Part shown: positions 7,007-15,280 of the stretch, piece by piece
Layout: each line of letters begins with the position of its first letter
Position numbering within the stretch: the first letter of the stretch is position 1
Assembly: GCA_035709005.1 (NCBI GenBank)
Contig: DASTFB010000008.1
Location: 83,856-147,855 of the forward strand
Source: Candidatus Methylomirabilota bacterium
Lineage (GTDB): Bacteria; Methylomirabilota; Methylomirabilia; Rokubacteriales; CSP1-6
Direction: 5' to 3'
DNA length: 64,000 nucleotides
The notes under the pieces: generated by a model
Database searches by the model: none
Seen by the model: the letters and a program-made list of their open reading frames with translations, nothing else
What the model was told of the DNA's origin: nothing
Program-made: the position numbers and the translations under genes

Positions 7007-10000
7007 CTACGTCGGCTGCAGGAGCTGCATGTCCATCTCGCCGGCCATCGTTCGGGCCGCCGACATGTGCTCCCTGGCCTCGGCTCGGGCACCGGCCCGC
7101 TCGAGGAGCAGGCCCAGGCCCAGGCGGCAAGAGGCGGTCAGCGGCCGCATCTCGAGCTCCCGGGCCAGGGCCAAGGCGGCTTGATAGCTCGCCGCGGCGG
7201 CCTCCCGGCGTTCCGGACGATCCTGGCGCGACTCGATGTCCCCCAGGAGCTGAAGGGCGTGGGCTTCGTGACCGCGCTCGTGGTGCTCCCGGGCGAGGGC
7301 CAGGGCCTGTTGCCCCACGTCTCTGGCATCCTCGCTGAAGCCGCCCAGCAGGTACACGCGCCCGAGGGCGGCCAGACGGTTGGACTGCCCAGCCGTTCTC
7401 CGCATCGAGGCGTGCTGCGATACCGCCTTCTTGATGAGCACGATGGCGTCCTCGACTCGTCCGGATAGTGCGTAGCTCAGGCCCAGGTCGGAGGCCGTCG
7501 CCGGGGAGAAATAGGGAATCCCCCGCGCTTCACTCAGCTCCAGCCCGCGCTCCAGGATCGGCACGGCACGAATCAGATCACCTTTCTGGAGGTACGCCCG
7601 GCCCAGACCCCAGCAGCCGAGGACGAGGCTGATGGCATCGTCGGCGCTCTCCGCGATCGTCACCGCTTCCTCGGCGACGGCGATGGCCCGGGCGAAGTCG
7701 CCGAGCTCGGCCAGGCACAGGGCGAGCCAGGTGCGCGAATGCACGGAGGGCAGGTAGGGGAACCCCATGTGCTGCGGAGCGAGATCACCGTGCAGCAGCG
7801 CGACATTGCTGGCCAAGAGCTCGGACGCGGCCCGATACTCGCCGAGGGCGTGGTCGACGTGGGCCATATAGGTCCGCGCGGCGACCAGGAGCGGCGGCTC
7901 GCCGACCTCGTCGGCCTGGGTCATGGCCAGCCGTCCCGACTCGAGGGCCCGACGGTATTCGCCCATCTGGCGAAAGTAGTCCGTCAGGTACACGTTGATC
8001 CACGCCAGCCGCCGGCGATCGCCCAGCGCCACCGCGAGCGGGCGGACCCGTTCCAGCTTGTCGAAGATCGCGGCGAACTCGCCCAGCGGGAGGAGGGAGT
8101 TTCGCAGCTGCAACGTGATGTCGACCGCCGCCTCGCGCGTCTGTGGGGTCTCCGGCACGTGGGCGAGCGCCGCCAGCGCCTGGTCCAGGCAGGCTGCGGC
8201 CTCGCGATGGGCGCAGGCGACGGCCGCCTGTCGACCAGCCTGGCGTAGATAGTCCGCCGCCTTCGCCCACAGTCCACCTTGATAGGCGTGATGCGCGAGG
8301 CGCTGGCTCTGCTCGACCAGCCGCTGTGGATAGAGATCCTCCATCACGTCCACGATGCGGGCGTGCAGGAACCGGCGCAGGTCGGGGTCGAGGCTCTCGT
8401 AGGCGACCTCGTGCGTCAGGATATGCCTGAACGTGTATTCGCTTTCCGCACCGAGGCTGGTCTCATAGAGGAACTCCCCAGCCCGCAGCTCGGCCATGCC
8501 CGCGCTCAGGTCGTCCGGAGCGATCCCCGCCACGCGCTCGAGCAGCGAGACGGGCACGTCCTTGCCGAGCACCGCCGCGGTCTGGAGCAGCTGCCGCGCC
8601 GACGGCGGCAGCCGGTTGATACGGGCCTGCAGCACCTCTTGCACCGTGTCGGGCACGGCGAGCGGGGGCGCCGTCACCCGCTGCTCCCGGACGCTCCGGG
8701 TGAGCTCTTCGAGGAAGAACGGGTTGCCTTCGGCCTTGCCGAGAATGGCGTCCACGACGGCGGGACCGACGTCATACGAGCCGAGGAGCGCGCGAACGAC
8801 GCTCAGGCTCTCCGCCGGGGGTAAAGGCTGGAGGGCCATCTGCGTGGCGTAGGATTTGTCGATCCAGGTCGGCCGGTACCCGGGTCGGTAGGTGGCGACC
8901 AGCACGATACGGGCGCTCGGGATGGCCTCCACCATCGACGTGAAGAGCTCCTCCGACGACTCGTCGATCCAGTGCAGGTCCTCCAGAACCAGCACGAGAG
9001 GGCATTGCTGGCTCTGGCGGAGGGTCAGCTCGCGCAGCGCGCCGAAGATCCGGGCTTTGAAGGCTTCGGGGCTCAGCCCCCCAACCCGATCGTCGCCGTC
9101 CTTCAACCCAAGGAGATGAAGCAGATACGGCGCGCGCTCGCTAGGGTCCATGCCGAGGCGATACAGGACGGTACGCACCTTCTCCGCCGCGACGTCGGGC
9201 GCGTCGGTGCGCGCGATGCGGCACGTGATCCGCAGCATGTCGAGGACCGGGAGGTACGGAATCCCGCTGGCGTAGGACAGGCACTGGCCCTGGAGATACT
9301 CGACCTGCTGACCGGCCAGGTGATGACGCAGCTCGAGGAGCAGACGGGATTTCCCGATGCCGGCATCGCCGGCGATGCCGACCACCTGACCGCGGCCGCT
9401 CGCGGCCGCGGCGAAGCGACTTCGGAGCAGCTCGAGCTCGTGCTGGCGGCCCACGAAGGTCGCCAAGCGACGCCGGAGCCCGAGGCCGGCCCGCTCACCC
9501 GCCCCGAGATGAAACGCGTGTCCCTCCGGCGTCGGCGTGAGGTCGAAGTTGCGGCGGAGGAACGGCGCGGTCGCCTCGCTCACCACCACCTCGTCCGGCC
9601 TGGCCGTCTCCAGGAGGGAATCCAGAAACGCCCAGGCGTGGGGCCGCGCTTCCAGCTCGATGGCCGGCCCCGGGCCGAGATTCACCAGAAACTGGTCGAC
9701 GTGGATGGCGACCTTGACCTGGACCTGCCGGGCTTCGTCCCGCCGGGCCCGCTCCACCGCATTCAACGCGGCGATGGCGGCGTGCGCCGCCCTGGCGGGC
9801 GCGTCCTCGACCGGCTCCACCCCGAACACGGCCACCATTCCGGCCGCATTGACGTCCTCCACCCTGCCGCCGAACACGCGAACTTTGTCGCTCAACAGCG
9901 CGAGCGTTCGCCGACCCAGGGCCGAGCCCTCGGCGCCGGCCGGAATGAGGAGCACGACACGTAGCAGCGTGACACGACGGTGCGCCCGGGCGGGGACACC

Positions 10001-11059
10001 GGGAACGACAGCGGCCGGCTCGGGCGGCGCCGCTTCGCGGGCCGGGACGGGCCGCCGGCCCCGCCGCGACGGCGCTGCCGCGCCCGGTCGCAGGCGGTGC
10101 TTCTCGATGCGGTATCGCAACGTGTTGCGCGAGATGCCGAGCCGAGCCGCGGCCTGGCTCACGTTCCAGTTCGTCGCCGTCAGCGCATCGAGCAGGGTCG
10201 CCCGCTCCACGTCGTCGACGGCCGCTTCCAGCGTGACCGGGGCCGTTGGCGGCGAGGGCGCCGGCGCCGGGCGGCTCTCCGGCAGGGCCAGCGCGGCGGC
10301 GCCGACCTCGCGGCTGGCGTCGAGCAACGCCACGCGCTCCATGACGTTGCTCAGCTCACGGACGTTGCCCGGCCAGGCATAGCGGACCAGCGCACCCCGC
10401 GCGTCGGCGCCGAGCGTCTTGGCGGGCAAGCCATAGTCGGCGCAGGCGCGGGCCAGAAAGTGCTCGGCCAGCAGCAAGACATCGCCCCGGCGGTCTCGCA
10501 GCGCCGGCAGCGAGAGGGTGACAACGGCAAGCCGATGATAGAGGTCGGCGCGAAACCGTCGCGTCGAGACGGCGGCGGTCAGATCCTCATTGGTCGCGGC
10601 CACCACCCAGACATCGATGGGCTCGCTGCGAGTGCCGCCCAGCCGGCGGACTTCCCGTTCCTCGATGACCTTGAGGAGCTTGGCCTGCAGGGCCTCGGGC
10701 AGGAGCCCGATCTCGTCCAGAAAGATGGTGCCCCGGTGGGCGAGTTGAAAGAGGCCGGGCCGGGACTGTCGCGCGTCCGTGAAGGCGCCCCGCTCGACGC
10801 CGAACATCTCGGCCTCCAGCAATGTCTCGGGGATGGCCGCACAGTTGACGTCGACGAACGGCCCGCTGGCACGCACGCTGGCCGAGTGCATCGCGCGGGC
10901 GACCAGCCCCTTGCCGGTACCGGTCTCTCCCTGAATGAGAATCGGGGGTAATCGACGGGCTTCGGCCTGGCGTTTCAGAAGCCCCCGGACCTGCTCGCGA
11001 ACTGCCACGATCTCGGGACTCGTCCCGAGCAGTTGGGCCAGGGGATCCATGCCGAGCAT
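7007..11059 (-). CDS. Multidomain regulator: sigma54-type AAA+, Fis HTH, degenerate cyclase domain, second NTPase and TPR
   Basis: About 1350 residues from ATG 11059 (a second ATG lies at 11050). The order is a sigma54-activator AAA+ module (Walker A G-E-T-G-T-G-K-G near residue 45, the F-L-D-E Walker B, G-N-V-R-E-L near 235), a Fis-type HTH (S-Q-A-A-A-R-L-G-I-S-R-N-T-L-R-Y-R) near 300-322, a class III nucleotidyl-cyclase-like domain near 360-530, an AAA_16-type NTPase (F-V-G-R then G-D-A-G-I-G-K-S near 565), and many TPR repeats to the end. The sigma54-contacting loop reads G-A-F-T-D-A instead of G-A-F-T-G-A, and the cyclase region lacks the usual metal aspartate in its first strand. It therefore probably senses rather than makes a nucleotide. 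There is no N-terminal receiver domain. It converges on the small-protein cassette. Confidence 0.85.
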   Translation of the reverse strand: MLGMDPLAQLLGTSPEIVAVREQVRGLLKRQAEARRLPPILIQGETGTGKGLVARAMHSASVRASGPFVDVNCAAIPETLLEAEMFGVERGAFTDARQSRPGLFQLAHRGTIFLDEIGLLPEALQAKLLKVIEEREVRRLGGTRSEPIDVWVVAATNEDLTAAVSTRRFRADLYHRLAVVTLSLPALRDRRGDVLLLAEHFLARACADYGLPAKTLGADARGALVRYAWPGNVRELSNVMERVALLDASREVGAAALALPESRPAPAPSPPTAPVTLEAAVDDVERATLLDALTATNWNVSQAAARLGISRNTLRYRIEKHRLRPGAAAPSRRGRRPVPAREAAPPEPAAVVPGVPARAHRRVTLLRVVLLIPAGAEGSALGRRTLALLSDKVRVFGGRVEDVNAAGMVAVFGVEPVEDAPARAAHAAIAALNAVERARRDEARQVQVKVAIHVDQFLVNLGPGPAIELEARPHAWAFLDSLLETARPDEVVVSEATAPFLRRNFDLTPTPEGHAFHLGAGERAGLGLRRRLATFVGRQHELELLRSRFAAAASGRGQVVGIAGDAGIGKSRLLLELRHHLAGQQVEYLQGQCLSYASGIPYLPVLDMLRITCRIARTDAPDVAAEKVRTVLYRLGMDPSERAPYLLHLLGLKDGDDRVGGLSPEAFKARIFGALRELTLRQSQQCPLVLVLEDLHWIDESSEELFTSMVEAIPSARIVLVATYRPGYRPTWIDKSYATQMALQPLPPAESLSVVRALLGSYDVGPAVVDAILGKAEGNPFFLEELTRSVREQRVTAPPLAVPDTVQEVLQARINRLPPSARQLLQTAAVLGKDVPVSLLERVAGIAPDDLSAGMAELRAGEFLYETSLGAESEYTFRHILTHEVAYESLDPDLRRFLHARIVDVMEDLYPQRLVEQSQRLAHHAYQGGLWAKAADYLRQAGRQAAVACAHREAAACLDQALAALAHVPETPQTREAAVDITLQLRNSLLPLGEFAAIFDKLERVRPLAVALGDRRRLAWINVYLTDYFRQMGEYRRALESGRLAMTQADEVGEPPLLVAARTYMAHVDHALGEYRAASELLASNVALLHGDLAPQHMGFPYLPSVHSRTWLALCLAELGDFARAIAVAEEAVTIAESADDAISLVLGCWGLGRAYLQKGDLIRAVPILERGLELSEARGIPYFSPATASDLGLSYALSGRVEDAIVLIKKAVSQHASMRRTAGQSNRLAALGRVYLLGGFSEDARDVGQQALALAREHHERGHEAHALQLLGDIESRQDRPERREAAAASYQAALALARELEMRPLTASCRLGLGLLLERAGARAEAREHMSAARTMAGEMDMQLLQPT

Positions 11060-11208
11060 GGTACTGTCCCCAACCCGACTGCTCAAGATTCCACCACCAC
11101 CAGCCGGACCGGGACAGCCCGCAACGCCGTCGATGATGTGGGTATGCGACCGATCTCGCGCGTCCTGTAAATCGCCGACGGCATTGGCGCCGAGGGCCGG
11201 CGGCCGGC

Positions 11209-12141
11209 TCAGCGGAAGGCGGGCGCCACGTCGCTCATGAACCGGTCCAGGAGGGGGCGCGGGTCCTTGGGCAGGAACATGCTGGGCACGAACAGCGTCT
11301 CCACGCCGGCCTCGTGGAGGCGAGCCAGCTTGTCGCGCACCGCGCTCACCGATCCCGCCAGCAGGACGTCGCTGGTCAAGGCCTCGGGGAATCCCATCCG
11401 TCGGCTCACGGCGGCGGCGAGCCGGGCCACGTCGTCGCGACTCTCGCTGATCAGCAGCGGCATGTTCGCGGATCGCCGGAGCGCTTTGGCGTCGCGTCCG
11501 AGCTCGGCGCAGTGCTGGTCCAGGATCTTGCCTTTGTGGGCCAGCGTCGCGGGGCCGCCCCAGACATTCCAGTGGCCGGCGTGCCTGGCCACCAGACGCA
11601 GGGTGACCCGCTCGCCGCCGCCACCGATCATGAGCTCGGGATGCGGGCGCTGCACAGGCTTGGGCATGCAGGGGGCGTCCTGCAGCCGGTAGTACGTCCC
11701 CATGAAAGTGGTCTTGTCCTGCGTCCACAGGAGCTTGATCACCTGACAGGCCTCGTCCAGCCGCGCCAGCCGCTCACCGACGGTGCCGAACGCCACGCCG
11801 TAGGCCTCGTGCTCGTTCTGCTGCCAGGCCGCGCCCATCCCGAGGATCAGGCGGCCGCCCGAGACGATGTCCACGTTCGCCGCCATCTTGGCGACGATCG
11901 CGGGATGACGGTAGGTGTTGCCGACGACGATGGTGCCCACGGCCAGGCGGGGCACCAGCGCGGCCAGCGAGGACAGCGTGGTCCAGCACTCGAGCACGTC
12001 GCCCACCCGCTCCGGCGTGTTGGGCATGAAGTGATCGGTCACGCAGGCGACATCCCACCCGGTGGCCTCGATATGGCGCCAGAGGCCGAGCACCTCGGCC
12101 CAGCTCGTGTTGGTCAGGCTCGTGAACAGTCCGAATCGCAT
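11209..12141 (-). CDS. LLM-class flavin-dependent oxidoreductase
   Basis: 310 residues from ATG 12141. The luciferase-like TIM barrel is clear: an N-terminal M-R-F-G-L-F strand, V-T-D-H-F-M after strand 2, G-T-I-V-V-G-N-T-Y-R-H-P, S-G-G-R-L-I-L-G-M-G-A-A-W and P-E-L-M-I-G-G-G-G-E-R. This pattern fits F420- or FMN-dependent monooxygenases and reductases, and in this kind of genome F420 is the likelier cofactor. The stop is about 150 bases upstream of the regulator start. The HAD gene lies six bases upstream in the same direction, so the two are probably one transcript. Its substrate is unknown. Confidence 0.85.
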   Translation of the reverse strand: MRFGLFTSLTNTSWAEVLGLWRHIEATGWDVACVTDHFMPNTPERVGDVLECWTTLSSLAALVPRLAVGTIVVGNTYRHPAIVAKMAANVDIVSGGRLILGMGAAWQQNEHEAYGVAFGTVGERLARLDEACQVIKLLWTQDKTTFMGTYYRLQDAPCMPKPVQRPHPELMIGGGGERVTLRLVARHAGHWNVWGGPATLAHKGKILDQHCAELGRDAKALRRSANMPLLISESRDDVARLAAAVSRRMGFPEALTSDVLLAGSVSAVRDKLARLHEAGVETLFVPSMFLPKDPRPLLDRFMSDVAPAFR

Positions 12142-12146
12142 CGGCC

Positions 12147-12791
12147 TCAGCCCTTCCCGGACGGCGGGCACCCGGCCACGCCCACAGCGGCCAGCTGCGC
12201 GCGAAGGTCGTCATCCCGGTCCACGCGGTACAGGATGCCTCGCATGCCCACGGCTTCGGCCGCGGCCACGTTGGCGTCATGGTCGTCGACGAACACGCAC
12301 GCGCCGGGCGGCACACCGAGGCGGCGGCAGGCCAGCGCGTAGATCTCGGCTTGGGGTTTCGCGCAGCCGACCTCGGCCGAGCAGACGACGTCGTCGAAGA
12401 GCCCGATGATGCCGAGCCCGTCGCTGAGCCGCGCCCGCAGCGTCAGATCCGCGTTGCTGAGCACGCCGAGGCGATACGAGGGACGCAGCGCGCGGGCCAG
12501 CTCGACCGTGTCGGCGATCAGGTGTTGCGAGGCCCGCCACTCCACGTGCAGGGGCGGCAAGGGCCGGCCGGCCAGGCGCTCGATCTCGGCGTGCGCCGCC
12601 GCCAGCCAGGCCTCACGATCCCCGCGACCTCGCTCCACCGCCTGCCAGGCTTCGCTGCCGTAGAGGCTTGCGCGCAGGGCGCCCGGCGGCAGGCCGTGGG
12701 CCGACTCCAGGATTCGGGCCACATCCCAGCGCATGTTCCACAGGACGCCCCCGAAGTCGAGGAGGACGGCGGACGGCCGAGCCGCCGTCAA
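12147..12791 (-). CDS. HAD-superfamily hydrolase
   Basis: 214 residues from a TTG start at 12791 that overlaps the stop of the upstream lipoprotein (TTGA). Motif I is V-L-L-D-F-G-G-V-L-W. The usual second Asp is Gly here, as in many members related to epoxide-hydrolase N-terminal or YihX-type phosphatases. Motif II is V-L-S-N-A-D, motif III the Lys of C-A-K-P-Q-A-E-I-Y, and motif IV F-V-D-D-H-D. The helical cap is inserted after motif I. It probably dephosphorylates a small metabolite. Loss of the second Asp of D-x-D may change the mechanism or substrate. Confidence 0.82.
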   Translation of the reverse strand: MTAARPSAVLLDFGGVLWNMRWDVARILESAHGLPPGALRASLYGSEAWQAVERGRGDREAWLAAAHAEIERLAGRPLPPLHVEWRASQHLIADTVELARALRPSYRLGVLSNADLTLRARLSDGLGIIGLFDDVVCSAEVGCAKPQAEIYALACRRLGVPPGACVFVDDHDANVAAAEAVGMRGILYRVDRDDDLRAQLAAVGVAGCPPSGKG

Positions 12792-13048
12792 TAGCGGGGG
12801 GTCCCGCTGGGAGCAACCGGGGACGGCGGCGGCTTCTCGGCCTTGGGCGGGCTGACGCTGATCCAGCCCCGGCTCTTCATGCAGGCGTCGTCGACCTTGC
12901 CGTCCGGCGAGCAAGCCGCGATGTCGCGCCGGAATTCCGCGGCGGTGTAGGGTTGGTCGGGCTTCAGCCACTCACGTTGGCCGGAGCCTCCGCACCCGGC
13001 CAGGACGGCGCCGAGCCCGAGGAGCAGGAGCAGCGATCGACTCACCAT
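12788..13048 (-). CDS. Small lipoprotein, hypothetical
   Basis: 86 residues from ATG 13048. There is a clear lipoprotein signal: M-V-S-R-S, a leucine-rich core, then the lipobox L-A-G-C. The mature part has two more cysteines about 15 residues apart (I-A-A-C-S and D-D-A-C-M-K-S-R-G-W) that could form a disulfide, and a Pro-rich tail. M-K-S-R-G-W is a motif I have seen in small envelope lipoproteins of unknown role. It shares a divergent 44-base promoter region with the channel gene at 13093. Confidence 0.7.
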   Translation of the reverse strand: MVSRSLLLLLGLGAVLAGCGGSGQREWLKPDQPYTAAEFRRDIAACSPDGKVDDACMKSRGWISVSPPKAEKPPPSPVAPSGTPRY

Positions 13049-13092
13049 TCCCCCCGGGATTGTACTGGGTGTATGGTCTAGGGGGAACTGGC

Positions 13093-13797
13093 ATGGAGAC
13101 CGGCTGGGGGCGGGGCGTCTGGACGGCACTGATGGACCTGGGGGCCCGGCTCGCCACGGTCCTCCCCGGGCTGCTCGTCATGATCACCTTGATCGCGCTC
13201 GGGCTGATCCTGGGCATGATCGCCCGCTCGATCCTCACCCGGGTGGCGCGGGCCGTGGGCTTCGACCGCTACATGGAGCGGTGGGGCGCCGCTCCGGCGC
13301 TGCGCCGGGCCGGCCTCATCCGCACGCCTGCCGACGTGCTCGGCATGATCGTGTTCTGGGCGATCTTCATCCTGTTCGCCAGCCTCGGTGTCGATGCGCT
13401 ACGCGGCCCGGTGGGCGGTGGCGCCACGGCGTTCGTCTTCTCGTTCCTGCCGCCCCTGTTCACCGCCCTGCTCATCGTCGTGGTCGGCTGGGCGATCGCC
13501 AACTTCCTGAGCCAGGGGCTCCTGATCGCCGCGGTCAACGCCGGGCTGCCCGAGGCTCGGGTGCTCGCGCGCGCCGCGCACTGGGCTGTGCTGCTCTTTG
13601 CCGTGGCTACCGCGCTGACCCACCTGGGTATCGGCAAGGAAATGGTGCTGGTCGCCTTCGGCATCTCGTTCGGCGGTCTGGTCTTCGCTCTGGCTCTGGC
13701 TTTCGGTCTCGGCGGGCGGCACGTCGCCCGTCAGCTTCTGGCCCGCCGCCTGCGCCGCGAGGCGCCTCCGGAACGCGAGCGCCTGACGCATCTTTGA
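13093..13797 (+). CDS. Mechanosensitive-channel-like membrane protein (TM-helix repeat family)
   Basis: 234 residues from ATG 13093, with a possible upstream start at 13060. Four or five hydrophobic segments are visible, including one at residues 22-42, F-W-A-I-F-I-L-F, F-L-P-P-L-F-T-A-L-L-I-V-V-V-G-W-A-I-A-N-F and the final F-G-I-S-F-G-G-L-V-F-A-L-A-L-A-F-G-L-G-G. The repeated A-x-x-L-G-I/V-D pattern and the terminal glycine-rich helix G-L-G-G-R-x-V-A are typical of the conserved TM-helix proteins related to MscS. The beta domain of full MscS is missing, so gating or osmotic sensing is inferred from family only. Confidence 0.75.
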   Translation: METGWGRGVWTALMDLGARLATVLPGLLVMITLIALGLILGMIARSILTRVARAVGFDRYMERWGAAPALRRAGLIRTPADVLGMIVFWAIFILFASLGVDALRGPVGGGATAFVFSFLPPLFTALLIVVVGWAIANFLSQGLLIAAVNAGLPEARVLARAAHWAVLLFAVATALTHLGIGKEMVLVAFGISFGGLVFALALAFGLGGRHVARQLLARRLRREAPPERERLTHL

Positions 13798-13800
13798 ACA

Positions 13801-13836
13801 GGGCACGGGCACCCGGGCTTCGCCACGCCCGTGCCC
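13801..13836. terminator. Bidirectional terminator-like hairpin
   Basis: A perfect 10-base inverted repeat, GGGCACGGGC (13801-13810) and GCCCGTGCCC (13827-13836), encloses a 16-base loop. It begins three bases after the channel stop and lies between convergent genes, so it can stop transcription from both sides. There is no T run on either side. Confidence 0.6.
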
Positions 13837-13953
13837 CGCCGCAACCGCCCGCCGCGGTTGATCGACCAGCCGATCTGAGTCGCGACTCTGCGCGACGCTG
13901 TCCCGTGTTGCCTCTGCCGGGCACCCGGGCTTCGCCACGCCCGTGCCCCGCCG
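13807..13953. repeat. REP-like element: two 35-bp direct repeats with palindromes between
   Basis: A 35-base sequence at 13807-13841 recurs without change at 13919-13953. Between the copies are a 7-bp hairpin (13842-13848 with 13854-13860) and the perfect 12-base palindrome GAGTCGCGACTC (13877-13888). The arrangement resembles a paired REP/BIME element in a convergent intergenic region. Confidence 0.7.
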
Positions 13954-13986
13954 GAATCCCCGCCCCGGTATATCTCGCACTCGACA

Positions 13987-14979
13987 TCAGGGGCGAAACA
14001 GTACGTAGCCGACGCCGGTGCGCTCGAGCCAGGCTCGGGTGAGCTCGGACAACGCGTAGCGCCGGCGAACCGACGAAGCATCCGGCGCCGCGGGGTCGTT
14101 CACGAGCACGTGCTCGCCCTCGTAACCGGTCAGCACGAGCAGATGACCGACGGTGGCCGCGACCGCCGCGCCCGCAAGCTCACCCGCCGCGTAGCGGACC
14201 GAAGCGATGATCGGCAGACCGTGGTCGAGGCACCACCGCGCCGCTGTCCAGTCGGGAAAGCGTAGCAGGTAGCCCAGCACGCCCCGCCGGCCGGCGGCGC
14301 AGATGGCGGCCGGCCACACGCCATAGAGGTCCAGTCCGGGGTGAAACATCTCGGCCGCCAACCGCGGCACCGAGTCGGTGATCCCGAAGTAGGCGAGCAC
14401 CATAGCCACGCTCGTCGGCGAGCAGACGCGCGCCCCCAACGCGCCCCCCTCACGCATCTGGCTCAGCGCCGGAACTTCGAGCCTTGGCGAGGCGGCAGGG
14501 CCGCCATCCGAGCCCGGGGGGGCGAGGTCGCAGGCCGAGAGCGTCAGCAACCACGGCGTCGCCAGAACCGTGGCGGCATCGGCTGCGGGGAGTCGCACGC
14601 GCAAGCGCACCGCCTCGATCGGCGCGGTCGTCGTGAACACATCCACGTCGGCGTGCAGACCCGCGGCGCGGGCGGGAAGCGGGCTGAAGCTGGCGGAACC
14701 CAGCGTCTCGCTGGTCGCCCACGGCGACCAGCCATCGGGCGCGAGCACCGAGACCTCGAATCGCAGGCTGTAATCGATGGCCGAGATTGCGCTGAAGGCG
14801 GGCAGCAGATGACGCGCTGCCGAACGAGGCCGCCAGGGGCCCGCCTCCAGCCAGATGTCCGCCCCTGCGCGAACGGGCGGCGGCGCCGGCTCCACCTCGC
14901 GCAGGCAACCGGGAGGCATAGCGCCGGCGAGCGCGGTCCGACCGACGCCGGACGCGACGACGAAGAGATCAGTCGTCAA
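13987..14979 (-). CDS. C39-like (papain-fold) peptidase with N-terminal beta domain
   Basis: 330 residues if the TTG at 14979 is the start; the frame continues to an ATG at 15090 but upstream composition looks non-coding. The C-terminal 150 residues form a bacteriocin-peptidase-like domain: Cys in R-V-C-S-P-T-S-V-A-M-V-L-A-Y-F-G, His in V-G-H-L-L-V-L-T-G-Y, and Asp in V-N-D-P-A-A. The first 170 residues are beta-rich and look like a carbohydrate- or peptide-binding sandwich. No transporter is fused or adjacent, so this is a stand-alone enzyme rather than a double-glycine exporter. A secretion signal is not clear. Confidence 0.75.
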   Translation of the reverse strand: MTTDLFVVASGVGRTALAGAMPPGCLREVEPAPPPVRAGADIWLEAGPWRPRSAARHLLPAFSAISAIDYSLRFEVSVLAPDGWSPWATSETLGSASFSPLPARAAGLHADVDVFTTTAPIEAVRLRVRLPAADAATVLATPWLLTLSACDLAPPGSDGGPAASPRLEVPALSQMREGGALGARVCSPTSVAMVLAYFGITDSVPRLAAEMFHPGLDLYGVWPAAICAAGRRGVLGYLLRFPDWTAARWCLDHGLPIIASVRYAAGELAGAAVAATVGHLLVLTGYEGEHVLVNDPAAPDASSVRRRYALSELTRAWLERTGVGYVLFRP

Positions 14980-15060
14980 GGGCTTTGGCGGGGGGCGTGG
15001 ACGGGACGAAGCCCGCCCACGGCATCCCCCTTGGATTGTCGCGCAACTCGCATTGCGCAT

Positions 15061-15226
15061 CCCGGCAGAAAACCGGGATTCAGGTTTCACGAACCTCGGC
15101 GGCGCCGCTCGGTGCTGTGCTCAAGCGCCGGACGGCGCGGTTTCTGAGCCCGGTGGCGTGCTCTCCATACCCAATCCCTCCGGGTTGGGAGTTGCTGCCA
15201 CAACGGCGGGGTCCTACCCCCGCCGT
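15061..15226. other. Non-coding stretch with terminator-like hairpins
   Basis: Between the peptidase and aminotransferase genes (14980-15280) I see no gene. It has CCCGG/CCGGG at 15061-15077 and a 9-bp hairpin ACGGCGGGG / CCCCGCCGT at 15203-15226. The latter lies 55 bases past the aminotransferase stop and is its likely terminator. Confidence 0.5.
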
Positions 15227-15280
15227 ACTCGACCTGTACCCCCGGCACGGACGGCAGTCAAGTCCCCCGGCCGCACCACG

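Noticed and set aside
13807..13953. Conserved G-T-G-V-A-K-P-G-C-P peptide on the minus strand
   Set aside because: This peptide arises from translating the repeat and appears in several unrelated frames; it is not a gene.
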